NCBI GenBank assembly: GCA_038380435.1 | Contig: JAWZYU010000034.1 | Coordinates: 35,650,901 to 35,714,900, forward strand | Direction of reading: 5' to 3' | DNA: 64,000 nt | Source of the DNA: Ryuthela nishihirai | Lineage: Eukaryota > Arthropoda > Arachnida > Araneae > Heptathelidae | Shown here: positions 22,195 to 33,889 of the stretch, one piece after another | How the letters are laid out: each line of letters opens with the position of its first letter | How positions within the stretch are numbered: the stretch's first letter is position 1 | Position numbers and translations under genes: made by a program | The notes under the pieces: generated by a model | The model's input: the letters and a program-made list of their open reading frames with translations, nothing else | Database searches by the model: none | Told to the model about the DNA's origin: nothing

Positions 22195-24987
22195 AGATTA
22201 GAAAATTTTCCATTAGAGCGCAAAGTGTCCATTTTCCACGATGGCAAATTTTTGATTAAAAAATGAGTTCAAAGTGGATTTAAAAGTGTCAACTTTTAAA
22301 GATGACAGAAAAAAAACATGTTATATGAATAGAAATTTGACAATGGAGAAAAGTGCCAACTTTCCATGATATCAAATCCTGATTAAAAATGAAATCAAAG
22401 TGAAAAAGTAAAATTGTTCGCTTTTCACGATAGCAAAATTCATCAAACAGTTTAAAATTCAGTAAAAATGCCACCGTTTATCGATGATAAAATCTGAGAG
22501 GAAAATTGTTCACAATGAAGCAAAAGGGCACACTTTACACGACGGCAAAATGTGATTTGAGAATATTGCTGACAATGAAGCAAAAGTGCCCGCTTTCACC
22601 CACGGCAAAATATGGTTTTAAAAAAAGTTGACGAGGAAGATAAAGTGCCCCCCCCCCACACACACACACATACACACCACTGCAAAATATGGTTTCTAAA
22701 AAAAGTTGTCAATGAAGAAAAGGTGTCCAATCCCCGACCACTGCAAAATATGGTTTTAAAAAAAGTTGACGAGGAAGAAAAAGTGCCCCACACACACACA
22801 CCACTGCAAAATATGGTTTCTAAAAAAAGTTGCCGAGGAAGAAAAAGTGTCCGCTCCCCCACCACCGCAAAATATGGGTTTAAAAAAAGTTGACGAGGAA
22901 GAAAAAGTGCCCCCCCCCCCACACACACACACCACTGCAAAATATGGTTTCTAAAAAAAGTTGTCAATGAAGAAAAGGTGTCCGATCCCCCACCACTGCA
23001 AAATATGGTTTCTAAAAAAAGTTGACGAGGAAGAAAAAGTGCCCCCCCCCACACACACACACCACTGCAAAATATGGTTTCTGAAAAAAGTTGTCGAGGA
23101 AGAAAAAGTGTCCGCTCCCCAACACTGCAAAATTTGCTTTCTAAAAAAAAAGTTGTCGAGGAAGAAAAAGTGTCCGTTCCCCCGCCACTGCAAAATATGG
23201 TTTCTAAAAAAAGTTGTCGAGGAAGAAAAAGTGTCCGTTCCCCCGCCACTGCAAAATATGGTTTCTAAAAAAGTTGTCGAGGAAGAAAAAGTGTCCACTC
23301 CCCCACCACTGCAAAATATGGTTTCTAAAAAAATTGTCGAGAAAGAAAAAGTGTCAGCTCCCCCGCCACTGCAAAATATGGTTTCTAAAAAAAGTTGTCG
23401 AGAAAGAGTGTCCGCTCCCCCACCACTGCAAAATATGGTTTCTAAAAAAAGTTGTCGAGGAAGAAAAAGTGTCCGCCCCCCGCCACTGCAAAATATGGTC
23501 TCTAAAAATAGTTGACGAGGAAGAAAAAGTGTCCCCTCCCCCACCACTGCAAAATATGGTTTCTAAAAAAAGTTGTCGAGGAAGAAAAAGTGTCCGCTCC
23601 CCAACACTGCAAAATATGCTTTCTAAAAAAAAAAAGTTGTCGAGGAAGAAAAAGTGTCCGTTCCCCCGCCACTGCAAAATATGGTTTCTAAAAAAGTTGT
23701 CGAGGAAGAAAAAGTGTCCGCTCCCCCACCACTGCAAAATATGGTTTCTAAAAAATTGTCGAGGAAGAAAAAGTGTCCGCTCTCCCGCCACTGCAAAATA
23801 TGGTTTCTAAAAAATTGTCGAGGAAGAAAAAGTGTCCGTTCCCCCACCACTGCAAAATATGGTTTCTAAAAAAATTGTCGAGAAAGAAAAAGTGTCCGCT
23901 CCCCCGCCACTGCAAAATATGATTTCTAAAAAAAGTTGTCGAGAAAGAGTGTCCGCTCCCCCACCACTGCAAAATATGGTTTCTAAAAAAGTTGTCGAGA
24001 AAGAAAAGGTGTCCGTCCCCGCCACTGCAAAATGTGGTTTCTAAAAAAAGTTGTCGAGGAAGAAAAAGTGCCCGCTCCCCCGCCACTGCAAAATATGGTT
24101 TTTAAAAAAAGTTGTCGAGGAAGAAAAAGTGGCCGCTCCCCCACCACTGCAAAATATGGTTTCTAAAAAAGTTGTCGAGGAAGAAAAAGTGGCCGCTCCC
24201 CCACCACTGCAAAATATAGTTTCTAAAAAAAAGTTGTCGAGGAAGAAAAAGTGTCCGCTCCCCCGCCACTGCAAAATATGGTTTCTAAAAAACGTTGTCG
24301 AGGAAGAAAAAGTGCCCGCTCCCCCACCACTGCAAAATATGGTTTCTAAAAAGTTGACGAGGAAGAAAAAGTGAGCCCCCCCCCCCCTCCGACACACACA
24401 CACACCATTGCAAAATATGGTTTCTAAAAAAAAGTTGTCGAGGAAGAAAAAGTGTCCGCTCCCCCACCACTGCAAAATATGGTTTCTAAAAAACGTTGTC
24501 GAGGAAGAAAAAGTGTCCGCTCCCCCACCACTGCAAAATATGGTTTCTAAAAAAAGTCGTCGAGGAAGAAAAAGTGTCCACTTTCCGCCACGTCAAAAAT
24601 ATGATTAAAATTAGGCGATAAAGAAAAAGTGCCAGTTTTCCTCGACTGCAAAAACGATTTTTAAAAGTCGACGATGAAGAAAAAGTGCCCGTTTCCCACC
24701 ATGGCAAAATATGATTTAAAAAACAAAGAGTTGAAAATAGGTATAAATGTCCACTTTTCACGATATAAAAATTTTATTTAATAAAATTACGCAATCGAAT
24801 AAAAATGCCCATTTTTCCAAATATCAAAATTTCTTTAAACAATTTACAATGGAGTAAAAATTCCATTTTCTGCGGTACCAAAAATCCGACAAAAGAGAAG
24901 GTTTACGATGGAATTAAAGTGTTCACTTTCCACGAGGACAAAAACCCTCATAAAAAAGAAAAATCGACGATAATGTAAAGGTACAGA
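22195..24987. repeat. 61 bp satellite with CA-repeat variants
   Basis: Regular core about 22560-24600: CAAAATATGGTTTCTAAAAA, then GTTGTCGAGGAAGAAAAAGT, then a C-rich segment GTCCGCTCCCCCACCACTG. Some monomers carry a CACACACACA tract in the C-rich segment (22660, 22793, 22921, 23050, 24393), the first four spaced ~130 bp, so a local dimer. Flanks to 22195 and 24987 are progressively degenerate. Overlapping frames on both strands are artefacts. Confidence 0.92.
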
Positions 24988-24998
24988 TGTAAAAAAAA

Positions 24999-25554
24999 GG
25001 GGGGGGGGGTGGCTCAGTCGGTAGCGCGCCAGACTCGTAATCTGTAGTTCGCAGGTTCGAGTCCCAGCTGGGTCGGCGTTCAGATTTATCTCCGCAAAAT
25101 TCCCCGCCCTGCCCACGGTCAGTAGGGGACACCGATGGGCTTGGAAAATCCGCCGTCCGTCGTATGGGACCTTAAGCCGTGGTCCCCGTGTACGGGAGAG
25201 CCATACCCTGTGCAAGTTAAAAAACACGCTGGATTGCCTTAACGGGAGGCTACCATCTGTCTCCCAACAGCTGTCCCAGTGGGTCCCCTCCCCCAACCTT
25301 CTCTGAGCCTTCGGGGTCCATGTGACCTGGCCCTTTAGCCCATGGTGTGCAAAAAAGTGCCGATCAGAGGTAAAACAAACCAACGTTAAAGAACACGCTG
25401 GGTGGCCTTGACGGGAGGCTACCATCTGTCTCCCACAGCTGTTCCAGTGGGTCCCCTCCCCCAACCTTCTCTGAGTCTTCGGGGTCCATGTGACCTGGCC
25501 CTTTAGTCCATGGTGTGCAAAAAAGTGCCGCTCAAAGGTAAAACAACCCAACCC
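24999..25554 (+). mobile_element. SINE-A, two tail units, with TSD
   Basis: TGTAAAAAAAA at 24988-24998 recurs at 25555-25565. The head begins with an expanded G run (~12), anticodon arm CAGA/TCTG around CTCGTAA is intact, and two tail units start near 25217 and 25385. It interrupts the degenerate right edge of the 61 bp satellite. The single duplication pair encloses both tail units. Confidence 0.88.
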
Positions 25555-25566
25555 TGTAAAAAAAAA

Positions 25567-26038
25567 TCATTTAAAACAATCGTCAATTGTTCATGATGAG
25601 AAAATTTTACCAAAAAAAATTAACAATGCAGTAATGGCCCCTTTCCAAGATTGCAAAAAAAAAATCTTTAATGACGTCCCCTTAGTCCCTTCGTTAATTG
25701 TAAGTTTTTATAACTAATGTCCCATCTGCGAAACTGAACGAAGATATTTAACACAGAACTAATGATCTGAACATTCCTTTCACTATTAGATGTAATGTAA
25801 ACTTTATCTTTGTCATTAAATAGGAATTTCGCTCTTTTTTTGTCTTTCGACGAGGTAGGTAGATGAAAAGAATCCAGGGAAAGAACTCGATAAGGAAGAG
25901 ATCTCTGTACATTTGCTGAATACTCAAGAGAAGGAAATTCAGAAGAAAAATAATATTTCTCTGGAACTTAAAAAATTGTCTAAAGGTTAGTTGCAGTTTT
26001 GATGAATTGATATTTGATTTTAGCAGCAAGAAATTTTC
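25567..26038. other. Satellite remnant, then unique AT-rich DNA
   Basis: To about 25700 worn 61 bp-type monomers continue (GATGAGAAAATTTTACC, CAGTAATGGCCCC). After that the sequence is unique and AT-rich; a 93-codon minus-strand frame (25748-26029) has no recognisable feature. Confidence 0.45.
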
Positions 26039-26047
26039 AGTTCATGG

Positions 26048-28793
26048 GTTGGGTTGTTTTACCTCTGAACGGCACTTTTTTGCACACCATGGGCTAAATG
26101 GCCAGGTCACATGGACCCCGAAGTCTCAGAGAAGGTTGGGAGAGGGGACCCACTGGAACAGCTGTTGGGAGACAGATGGTAGCCTCCCGTCAAGGCCATC
26201 CAGCGTGTTCTTTAATGTTCGGTTGTTTTACCTCTGAGCGGCACTCTTTTGCCCACCACGGGCTAAATGGCCAGGTCACAAGGACCCCGAAGGCTCAGAG
26301 AAGGTTGGGGGAGGGTCCCACTGGAACAGCTGTTGGGAGACAGATGGTAGCCTCTCGTCAAGGCCATCCAGCGTGTTCTTTAATGTTGGGTTGTTTTACC
26401 TCTGAGCGGCACTCTTTTGCCCACCACGGGCTAAATGGCCAGGTCACAAGGACCCCGAAGGCTCAGAGAAGGTTGGGGGAGGGGACCCACTGGAACAGCT
26501 GTTGGGAGACAGATGGTAGCCTCCCGTCAAGGCCATCCAGCGTGTTCTTTAATGTTGGGTTGTTTTACCTCTGAGCGGCACTCTTTTGCACACCATGGGC
26601 TAAATGGCCAGGTCACATGGACCCCGAAGGCTCAGAGAAGGTTGGGGGAGGGGACCCACTGGAACAGCTGTTGGGATGCAGATGGTAGCCCCCCGTCAAG
26701 GCCATCCAGCGTGTTCTTTAATGTTGGGTTGTTTTACCTCTGAGCGGCACTCTTTTGCACACCATGGGCTAAATGGCCAGGTCACATGGACCCCGAAGGC
26801 TCAGAGATGGTTGGGGGAGGGGACCCACTGGAACAGCTGTTATGAGACAGATGGCAGCCTCCCGTCAAGCATCCAACGTGTTCTTTAACGTTGGGTTGTT
26901 TTACCTCTGAGCGGCACTTTTTTGCACACCATGGGCTAAATGGCCAGGTCACATGGACCCCGAAGGCTCAGAAAAGGTTGGGGGAGGGGACCCACTGGAA
27001 CAGCTGTTGGGAGACAGATGGTAGCCTCCCGTCAAGGCCATCCAGCGTGTTCTTTAATGTTGGGTTGTTTTACCTCTGAGCGGCACTCTTTTGCACACCA
27101 TGGGCTAAATGGCCAGGTCACATGGACCCCGAAGGCTCAGAGATGGTTGGGGGAGGGGACCCACTGGAACAGCTGTTGGGAGACAGATGGTAGCCTCCCG
27201 TCAAGGCCATCCAGCGTGTTCTTTAACGCTGGGTTGTTTTACCTCTGAGCGGCACTCTTTTGCCCACCACGGGCTAAATGGCCAGGTCACAAGGACCCCG
27301 AAGGCTCAGAGAAGGTTGGGGGAGGGGACCCACTGGAACAGCTGTTGGGAGACAGATGGTAGCCTCCCGTCAAGGCCATCCAGCGTATTCTTTAACGTTG
27401 GGTTGTTTTACCTTTGAGCGGCACTTTTTTGCACACCATGGGCTAAATGGCCAGGTCACATGGACCCCGAAGGACCAGAGAAGGTTGGGGGAGGGGACCC
27501 ACTGGAACAGCTGTTGGGAGACAGATGGTAGCCTCCCGTCAAGGCCAATCCGCGTGTTCTTTAACGCTGGGTTGTTTTACCTCTGAGCGGCACTCTTTTG
27601 CCCACCACGGGCTAAATGGCCAGGTCACAAGGACCCCGAAGGCTCAGAGAAGGTTGGGGGAGGGGACCCACTGGAACAGCTGTTGGGATGCAGATGGTAG
27701 CCCCCTGTCAAGGCCATCCAGCGTGTTCTTTAATGTTGGGTTGTTTTACCTCTGAGCGGCACTCTTTTGCACACCATGGGCTAAATGGCCAGGTCACATG
27801 GACCCCGAAGGCTCAGAGATGGTTGGGGGAGGGGACCCACTGGAACAGCTGTTATGAGACAGATGGCAGCCTCCCGTCAAGCATCCAACGTGTTCTTTAA
27901 CGTTGGGTTGTTTTACCTCTGAGCGGCACTTTTTTGCACACCATGGGCTAAATGGCCAGGTCACATGGACCCCGAAGGCTCAGAAAAGGTTGGGGGAGGG
28001 GACCCACTGGAACAGCTGTTGGGAGACAGATGGTAGCCTCCCGTCAAGGCCATCCAGCGTGTTCTTTAATGTTGGGTTGTTTTACCTCTGAGCGGCACTC
28101 TTTTGCACACCATGGGCTAAATGGCCAGGTCACATGGACCCCGAAGGCTCAGAGATGGTTGGGGGAGGGGACCCACTGGAACAGCTGTTGGGAGACAGAT
28201 GGTAGCCTCCCGTCAAGGCCATCCAGCGTGTTCTTTAACGCTGGGTTGTTTTACCTCTGAGCGGCACTCTTTTGCCCACCACGGGCTAAATGGCCAGGTC
28301 ACAAGGACCCCGAAGGCTCAGAGAAGGTTGGGGGAGGGGACCCACTGGAACAGCTGTTGGGAGACAGATGGTAGCCTCCCGTCAAGGCCATCCAGCGTAT
28401 TCTTTAACGTTGGGTTGTTTTACCTTTGAGCGGCACTTTTTTGCACACCATGGGCTAAATGGCCAGGTCACATGGACCCCGAAGGACCAGAGAAGGTTGG
28501 GGGAGGGGACCCACTGGAACAGCTGTTGGGAGACAGATGGTAGCCTCCCGTCAAGGCCATCCAGCGTGTTCTTTAACGTGCACAGGGTATGGCTCTCCCG
28601 CACACGGGGCCACGGCTTAACGTCCCATCCAACGGACGGCGGCCTTTCCAAGCCCATCGGTGTCCCCTACTGACCGTGGGCAGGGCGGGGAATTTTGTGG
28701 AGATAAATCTCAACGCTGACCCAGCTGGGACTCGAACCTGGGAACTGCAGATTACGAGCCTGGCGCGCTACCGACTGAGCAACCCCCGCCTTT
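26048..28793 (-). mobile_element. SINE-A with fifteen tail units
   Basis: Antisense. Fifteen ~169 bp tail units (26048-28580) are followed by one normal body and one tRNA head (to 28793). The sequence outside reads AGTTCATGG at 26039-26047 and AATTCATGG at 28794-28802, a likely 7-9 bp target-site duplication around the whole structure. Markers (GGGATGCAG at 26664 and 27676, TCAAGCATCCAACG at 26865 and 27877, GCGTATTC near 27384 and 28396) recur 1012 bp apart, so the last twelve units are two copies of a six-unit block. Confidence 0.9.
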
Positions 28794-28802
28794 AATTCAT
28801 GG

Positions 28803-29259
28803 CTTTTTCGAGTCGAGAATATAATTTATAAAAACTTACCTTTCCACATTGCACTCCGTCGTCGAATATTGATATTTAATTAAAATATATTAATTACTTA
28901 AATTGAATGTTCAAAAATAAAGAATTTTTGAGACAAGAAGGTTATTAGTGTAATGGGGAAAAGGCTTCTAAAGATAAAAAAAAAAGTCTGTTTTAAGTAC
29001 AATATTATTTTTAATTTAGAATTAAGGTTTCTTGCATAAGGTTTGGGTTGTTTCCGCAGAAAGGTTGAATGTTTGCAGAAAATATCTTTAAAATGTCGGC
29101 GACCGCTCCCCCCCCCCCCCTATAGGAGGGTGTGGGGCTGGAAACTGCAGATTACGAGCCTGGTGCCCTCCGAACTCTTAGATTGTTAAATAAATCGTTA
29201 TTGTTTCTATAGAAGAATAATTATCGTGAAAATATATCCCTTGAACTAAGATTAGAGAA
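28803..29259. other. Unique AT-rich spacer with SINE-A head fragment
   Basis: AT-rich and non-repetitive, apart from a poly-C run near 29108 and an antisense scrap of SINE-A head around 29137-29180 (AAACTGCAGATTACGAGCCT). No gene seen. Confidence 0.5.
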
Positions 29260-30299
29260 ATCTTCTTAAAACAAGAATGTCTGCGATGCACAACTGGATC
29301 TTCCTCTTGGAGGAAGAATGGCTGCGATGCACAACTGGATCTTCCTCTTGGAGAAAGAATGGTTGCGATGCAAAACTGGATCTTCCTCTAGGAGGAAGAA
29401 TGGCTGCGATGCACAACTGGATCTTCCACTTGGAGGAAGAATGGCTGCGATGCAAAACTGGATCTTCCTCTTGGAGAAAGAATGGCTGCGATGCACAACT
29501 GGATCTTCCTCTTGGAGAAATAATGGCTGCGATGCAAAACTGAATCTTCCTCTTGGAGGAAGAATGGCTGCGATGCACAACTGGATCTTCCTCTTGGAGG
29601 AAGAATGGCTGCGATGCAAAACTGGATCTTCCTCTTGGAGGAAGAATGGCTGCGATGCACAACTGGATCTTCCTCTTGGAGAAAGAATGGCTGCGATGCA
29701 AAACTGGATCTTCCTCTTGGAGGAAGAATGGCTGCGATGCACAACTGGATCTTCCTTTTGGAGAAAGAATGGCTGCGATGCACAATTGTATCTTCCTCTT
29801 GGAGAAAGAATGACTGCAATGCACAACTGAATATTCCTGTTCAATAGAAATGTCCGCAATGCACAACTGCATCTTTCACTTAGAATTGAAATGTCTGCGA
29901 TACGCAAAGGGATCTTCTTCTTGGAGCAAGAACGGCTGCGATTTTACATAGAAATATTTGCAATGCACAATGGATCTTTCATTTAGAATAGAAATGTCTG
30001 CGATACACAACTGGATCTTCCTCTAGAGCAAGAATGACTGCAATGCACAACTGGATCTTCCTCTTAAATAGAAATGTCTGCACTGCACAACTGGATCTTT
30101 CACTTAGAATAGAAATGTCTGCGATACATAACTGGATCTTCCTCTTGGAACAAGAAGCTGCGTTACACAACTTAATCATCCTTTTAGGACAGAAATGGCT
30201 GCGTTACATAAATGGATTTTAGGACAGAAATATCTGCGACACAGAACTGGATCTTCTTCCTAGAATAGAAATGTCTGCGATACAGAAACAGTCCTTTTT
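29260..30299. repeat. 41 bp satellite with alternating monomers
   Basis: Monomer with AATGGCTGCGATGCACAACT then GGATCTTCCTCTTGGAGGAA. From about 29327 to 29750 monomers with GCACAAC and GCAAAAC alternate, giving an 82 bp dimer. After 29840 monomers diverge (AGAATAGAAATGTCTGCGAT). Open frames on both strands are explained by the unit. Confidence 0.92.
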
Positions 30300-30311
30300 A
30301 CTACACGAGGT

Positions 30312-30770
30312 TGGGTTGGGTTGTTTTACCTCTGAGCGGCACTTTTTTGCACACCATGGGCTAAAAGGCCAGGTCACATGGACCCCGAAGGCTCATAGAA
30401 GGTTGGAGGAGGGGACCCACTGGAACAGCTGTTGGGAGACAGATGGTAGCCTCCCGTCAAGGCCATCCAGCGTGTTCTTTAACGTGCACAGGCCCGAGGC
30501 CCGATGCCTCGGGCCTGTGCACGTTAAAGGGTGCATTAACGGCGTTAAATGGGTGCATTAACGGCGTTAAATGCACCCGACGATGTCCACGGCTTAACGT
30601 CCCATCCGACGGACGGCGGCCTTTCCAAGCCCATTGGTGTCCCCTACTGACCGTGGCCAGGGCGGGGAATTTTTGCGGAGATAAATCTCAACACTGACCC
30701 AGCTGGGACTCGAACCTGGAAACTGCAGATTACGAGTCTGGCGCGCTACCGACTGATCCACCCCCGCCCC
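30312..30770 (-). mobile_element. SINE-A with inserted palindrome, with TSD
   Basis: ACTACACGAGGT at 30300-30311 recurs at 30771-30782. One tail unit, body and head in antisense. At the tail/body boundary the normal short segment is replaced by a 23 bp perfect inverted repeat (30478-30500 with 30506-30528, 5 nt loop) and two direct copies of GGGTGCATTAACGGCGTTAA (30529 and 30551) ending in the inverse AATGCACCC. Confidence 0.88.
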
Positions 30771-30782
30771 ACTACACGAGGT

Positions 30783-31700
30783 GATTAAGTCGATGATTTA
30801 CGTGCAAAATTTCTTTAAACTCTGTTTTCATCCCAGATTTTCCTTTGATATTTGTGCCAAATAGATAGCATTCTTTCGTTGTTTTGCATATCATATAATT
30901 CCACTATCATCAGTTTTTTTCAATGCTCTCCCTGTAAATTAGACGGTAAGACAACAGCATTCAAAGGCACTCAAAATGATGGTGTTTGGATAAGCAAATC
31001 AAAGTGAGCAAATTTTTTGCAATGCGACACGATAATTTTAAACTGCAGACTTTCCTCACAAAAAAAAAAGACAATCACAGTTCATTCCCTTTTCTAATTC
31101 AAGCTTTCTGAAGTTTTGCTCCGTAACCGCTAATTTGGAGAACGCCCCCAAGGAGAAATCTCCAAGTCAACGGCAAACATTGAATGGGTTCTGAGGGTGG
31201 TGTTGGGTAGAAAGCGTCACATCCGCCATCTGGCACGCTACTACACTGCATTTCCGGTAGTCCAGATAGCTGAAGCACTTGTAGTAGCGTTTACTCCTAT
31301 TGAGAACTTTCTGATGCCTTAGCGTTGTTTCGTTTTTACTCCACGAGGTGATTAAAGTCAGTGCCAACTTTGGTGGCAATTTCACAGTCATTTACTTCTT
31401 GATCGGCTTAGTCAGAGAAACAGGGAAAACAGATCGCACTGTTCCATTGTCGTTTCTATTCCCTTTAACATCAAGGTGACAGGCTTATGAGAAAGTAGGA
31501 TGCAAAATGGTTTCGCAACACAAATATCCTTTTAGTGAGCGTTGATGATTTACGTAGTTGATAGCGTTTCTAAATGGAACTGAAAGCTCAATAATTTGAA
31601 TGCATTTGGCTACAAGGCGAAATCTAAGACAGAAAAAAAAAACTGGTAAATAAACTACGCTGGTTTCCAAATATTAAGGACTAACCCTATGTTAGGTCAA
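30783..31700. other. Unique DNA, no supported gene
   Basis: Longest non-repetitive stretch in the left half. The phrase CCACGAGGTGATTAA near 31341 echoes the flank ACACGAGGTGATTAA at 30773. Minus-strand frames 31167-31391 and 31485-31670 have no recognised domain. A short dyad, CGCTACTA with TAGTAGCG, lies near 31226 and 31282. Confidence 0.4.
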
Positions 31701-31840
31701 TGGGAAGCTGACGTCAAAGCTCTTAACTTCCAAAATAAGTTTTTTGTTTTGAAAAATGATAGAGATCTTTATCTGATATAACATTTTTCAAACCAAAAAA
31801 CTTATTTTAGAAATTATAGAGTTTCGACGATTGCTTCCCA
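31701..31840. mobile_element. Fold-back (MITE-like) element, probable
   Basis: TGGGAAGC (31701-31708) pairs with GCTTCCCA (31833-31840); inner arms include perfect 15 bp matches AAAATAAGTTTTTTG (31732-31746) and CAAAAAACTTATTTT (31794-31808). Total ~140 bp with imperfect middle arms. A diverged half (CTTATTTTAAAAGTTATAGA) lies near 33786. Target-site duplication not identified. Confidence 0.55.
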
Positions 31841-32101
31841 TAATACAGGGTTGTTCCTTAATTTATGGAAACCAGTGTATTTTTTTACATCCTTGTAAAT
31901 TGACTGTACATTTTTTTTTTTGCATATTTGGCAGTCCGTCTCGAACGATTCCATTTATCCTTCTTATCTTTAATAAACCTTTTAGAAATTTTTCTTTCGT
32001 CATAGTCTGTCTTGTTCTAATGATGGGAGTCTTCTTGTTTGATTATTAGAAACCTTCCTATCTATATATTAGAAATCTTATTGTTTTATTATAATCCGTC
32101 T
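31841..32101. other. AT-rich unique spacer
   Basis: AT-rich sequence with a T run near 31912; a 72-codon plus-strand frame lacks recognisable features. Confidence 0.4.
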
Positions 32102-32822
32102 TTGGGGGCGGGGTGACTCAGTCGGTAGCGCGCCAGGCTCGTAATCTGCAGTTCCCAGGTTTGAGTCCCAGCTGAGTCAGCGTCGAGATTTATCTCCGCA
32201 AAATTCCATGCCCACGGTCATTAGGGGACACCGATGGGCTTGGAAAGATCGCCGTCCGTCGGATGTGACGTTAAGCCGTGGTCCCTGTGCGGGAGAGCCA
32301 TACCCTGTATACGTTAAAGAACACGCTGGATGGCCTTGACGGGAGGCTACCATCTGTTTTCTAACAGATGTTCCAGTGGGTCCCCTCCCCCAACCTTCTC
32401 TGAGCCTTCGGGGTCCTTGTGACCTGGCCATTTAGCCCATTGTGTGCAAAAAAGTGTCGCTCAGAGGTAAAACAACCCAACATTAAAGAACACGCTGAAT
32501 GGCCTTGAAGGGAGGCTACCATCTGTCTCCCAACAGCTGTTCCAGTGGGTCCCCTCCCCCAACCTTCTCTGAGCCTTCGGGGTCCTTGTGACCTGGCCAT
32601 TTAGCCCATTGTGTGCAAAAAAGTGTCGCTCAGAGGTAAAACAACCCAACATTAAAGAACACGTTGGATGGCCTTGAAGGGAGGCTACCATCTGTTTTCT
32701 AAACAGCTGTTCCAGTGGGTCCTCTCCCCCAACCTTCTCTGAGCATTCGGGGTCCATGTGACCTGGCCATTTAGCCCATGGTGTGCAAAAAAAGGTGCCG
32801 CTCAGAGGTAAAACAATCCAAC
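32102..32822 (+). mobile_element. SINE-A, three tail units
   Basis: Sense copy with head (A box altered to TGACTCAGTCGG), body with a short deletion after TCTCCGCAAAATTCC, and three tail units starting near 32311, 32481 and 32653. No clear target-site duplication. Confidence 0.85.
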
Positions 32823-33235
32823 AACTTCTTCACCTATCATGCGATGGTCATAATTCAGTGATTACTACTCAATGTAAAATCATTTCAATTATTAATAATT
32901 TTTTAATAACCAACGCTTTCAAAATAAGCGTTTCATGAGAAATCGTGGCTGAGAACATGGCAAGTTAAAGATTTCAGTCAAATATATCTAAATATCAGTG
33001 TTCAACAATATCTTCCTCTGTTTAAACAGATAAAGTGGTTTGAACATTCCTAAGAAATGTTCTAAGAAATCTATTAAAAATTTAAATGAATATTGAAGGA
33101 ATTATTTACACACATTTTTAAATTTTTTAGTTTGTTTTATGAAATGGTTTGAAATAATTCTTATTTCGGTTTCAATTAACTCAAATGCAGATTCTTTTCA
33201 TCTAGCATTGCTGTTGTTAAATATTAAAATTTCCA
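32823..33235. other. AT-rich unique spacer
   Basis: Non-repetitive AT-rich DNA. No frame or RNA gene that I can support. Confidence 0.45.
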
Positions 33236-33690
33236 TAACTCTTTGAATACAAAATATGATAGAAGTGATAATTTGAGATTTTGGGTGTCGAGAGAAATGG
33301 GAATTCTAATTTTGGATAACGAGAGAAGTGATAATTTGTGATTTTGGGTGTCGAGGGAAATGGGAATTCTAATTATGGATAGTGAGAGAAGTGAGAATTC
33401 GAGATTTTGGGTGTCGATAGAAATTGGAATTCTAATTTTGGATAGTGAGAGAAGTGAGAATTTCAGATTTTGGGTGTCGAGAGACATGGGAATTCTAGTT
33501 TTTGATAGCGAGAGAAGTGAAAATTTGAGATTTTGTGTCGAGAGAAATGGGAATTCTATTTTTGGATAGTGAGAGAAGTGATAATTTGAGATTTTGGGTG
33601 TCGAGAGAAATGGGAATTCTGATTTCGAATATGATTGAAGGGAGAATTTGAGATTTTGGGTGTCAAGAGAAATGGGAATTCAACTTAATC
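33236..33690. repeat. ~61 bp GAGAAATGGGAATTC satellite
   Basis: Seven or so units with GATTTTGGGTGTCGAGAGAA then ATGGGAATTCTAATTTTGGA and AGTGAGAGAAGTGA. Each is effectively a dimer of ~30 bp halves. Reverse complement resembles the segment at 39225-39460. Confidence 0.85.
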
Positions 33691-33889
33691 TTCTCTCACA
33701 AAGGAATATTGTTGAAAAAACGATATTTAGATAAAATTGATTGAAATATTCAATTTACCTTCTTGGGGCTTTTTGCCTTTAAACGCTTATTTTAAAAGTT
33801 ATAGAGCATCGAAATTAGTATTCCATGGATATAAAATCTCGGCAGGAGTGATCATATTTCAATGATCATTCAGTGTATAAAAATAATAT
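33691..33889. other. Unique spacer with fold-back half
   Basis: Contains a diverged right half of the fold-back element seen at 31701-31840 (about 33786-33830); otherwise unique. Confidence 0.4.

Noticed and set aside
22595..24608. Overlapping lysine/serine-rich and phenylalanine-rich frames
   Set aside because: Translations of the 61 bp satellite in different frames.
26007..28673. Series of 102-codon proteins repeated every 169 bp
   Set aside because: Translations of the SINE-A tail unit, each running across unit boundaries.
29252..29907. Cysteine-containing repeat proteins in several frames
   Set aside because: 41 bp satellite; because 41 is not divisible by 3 each frame cycles through the same unit, and all are open.
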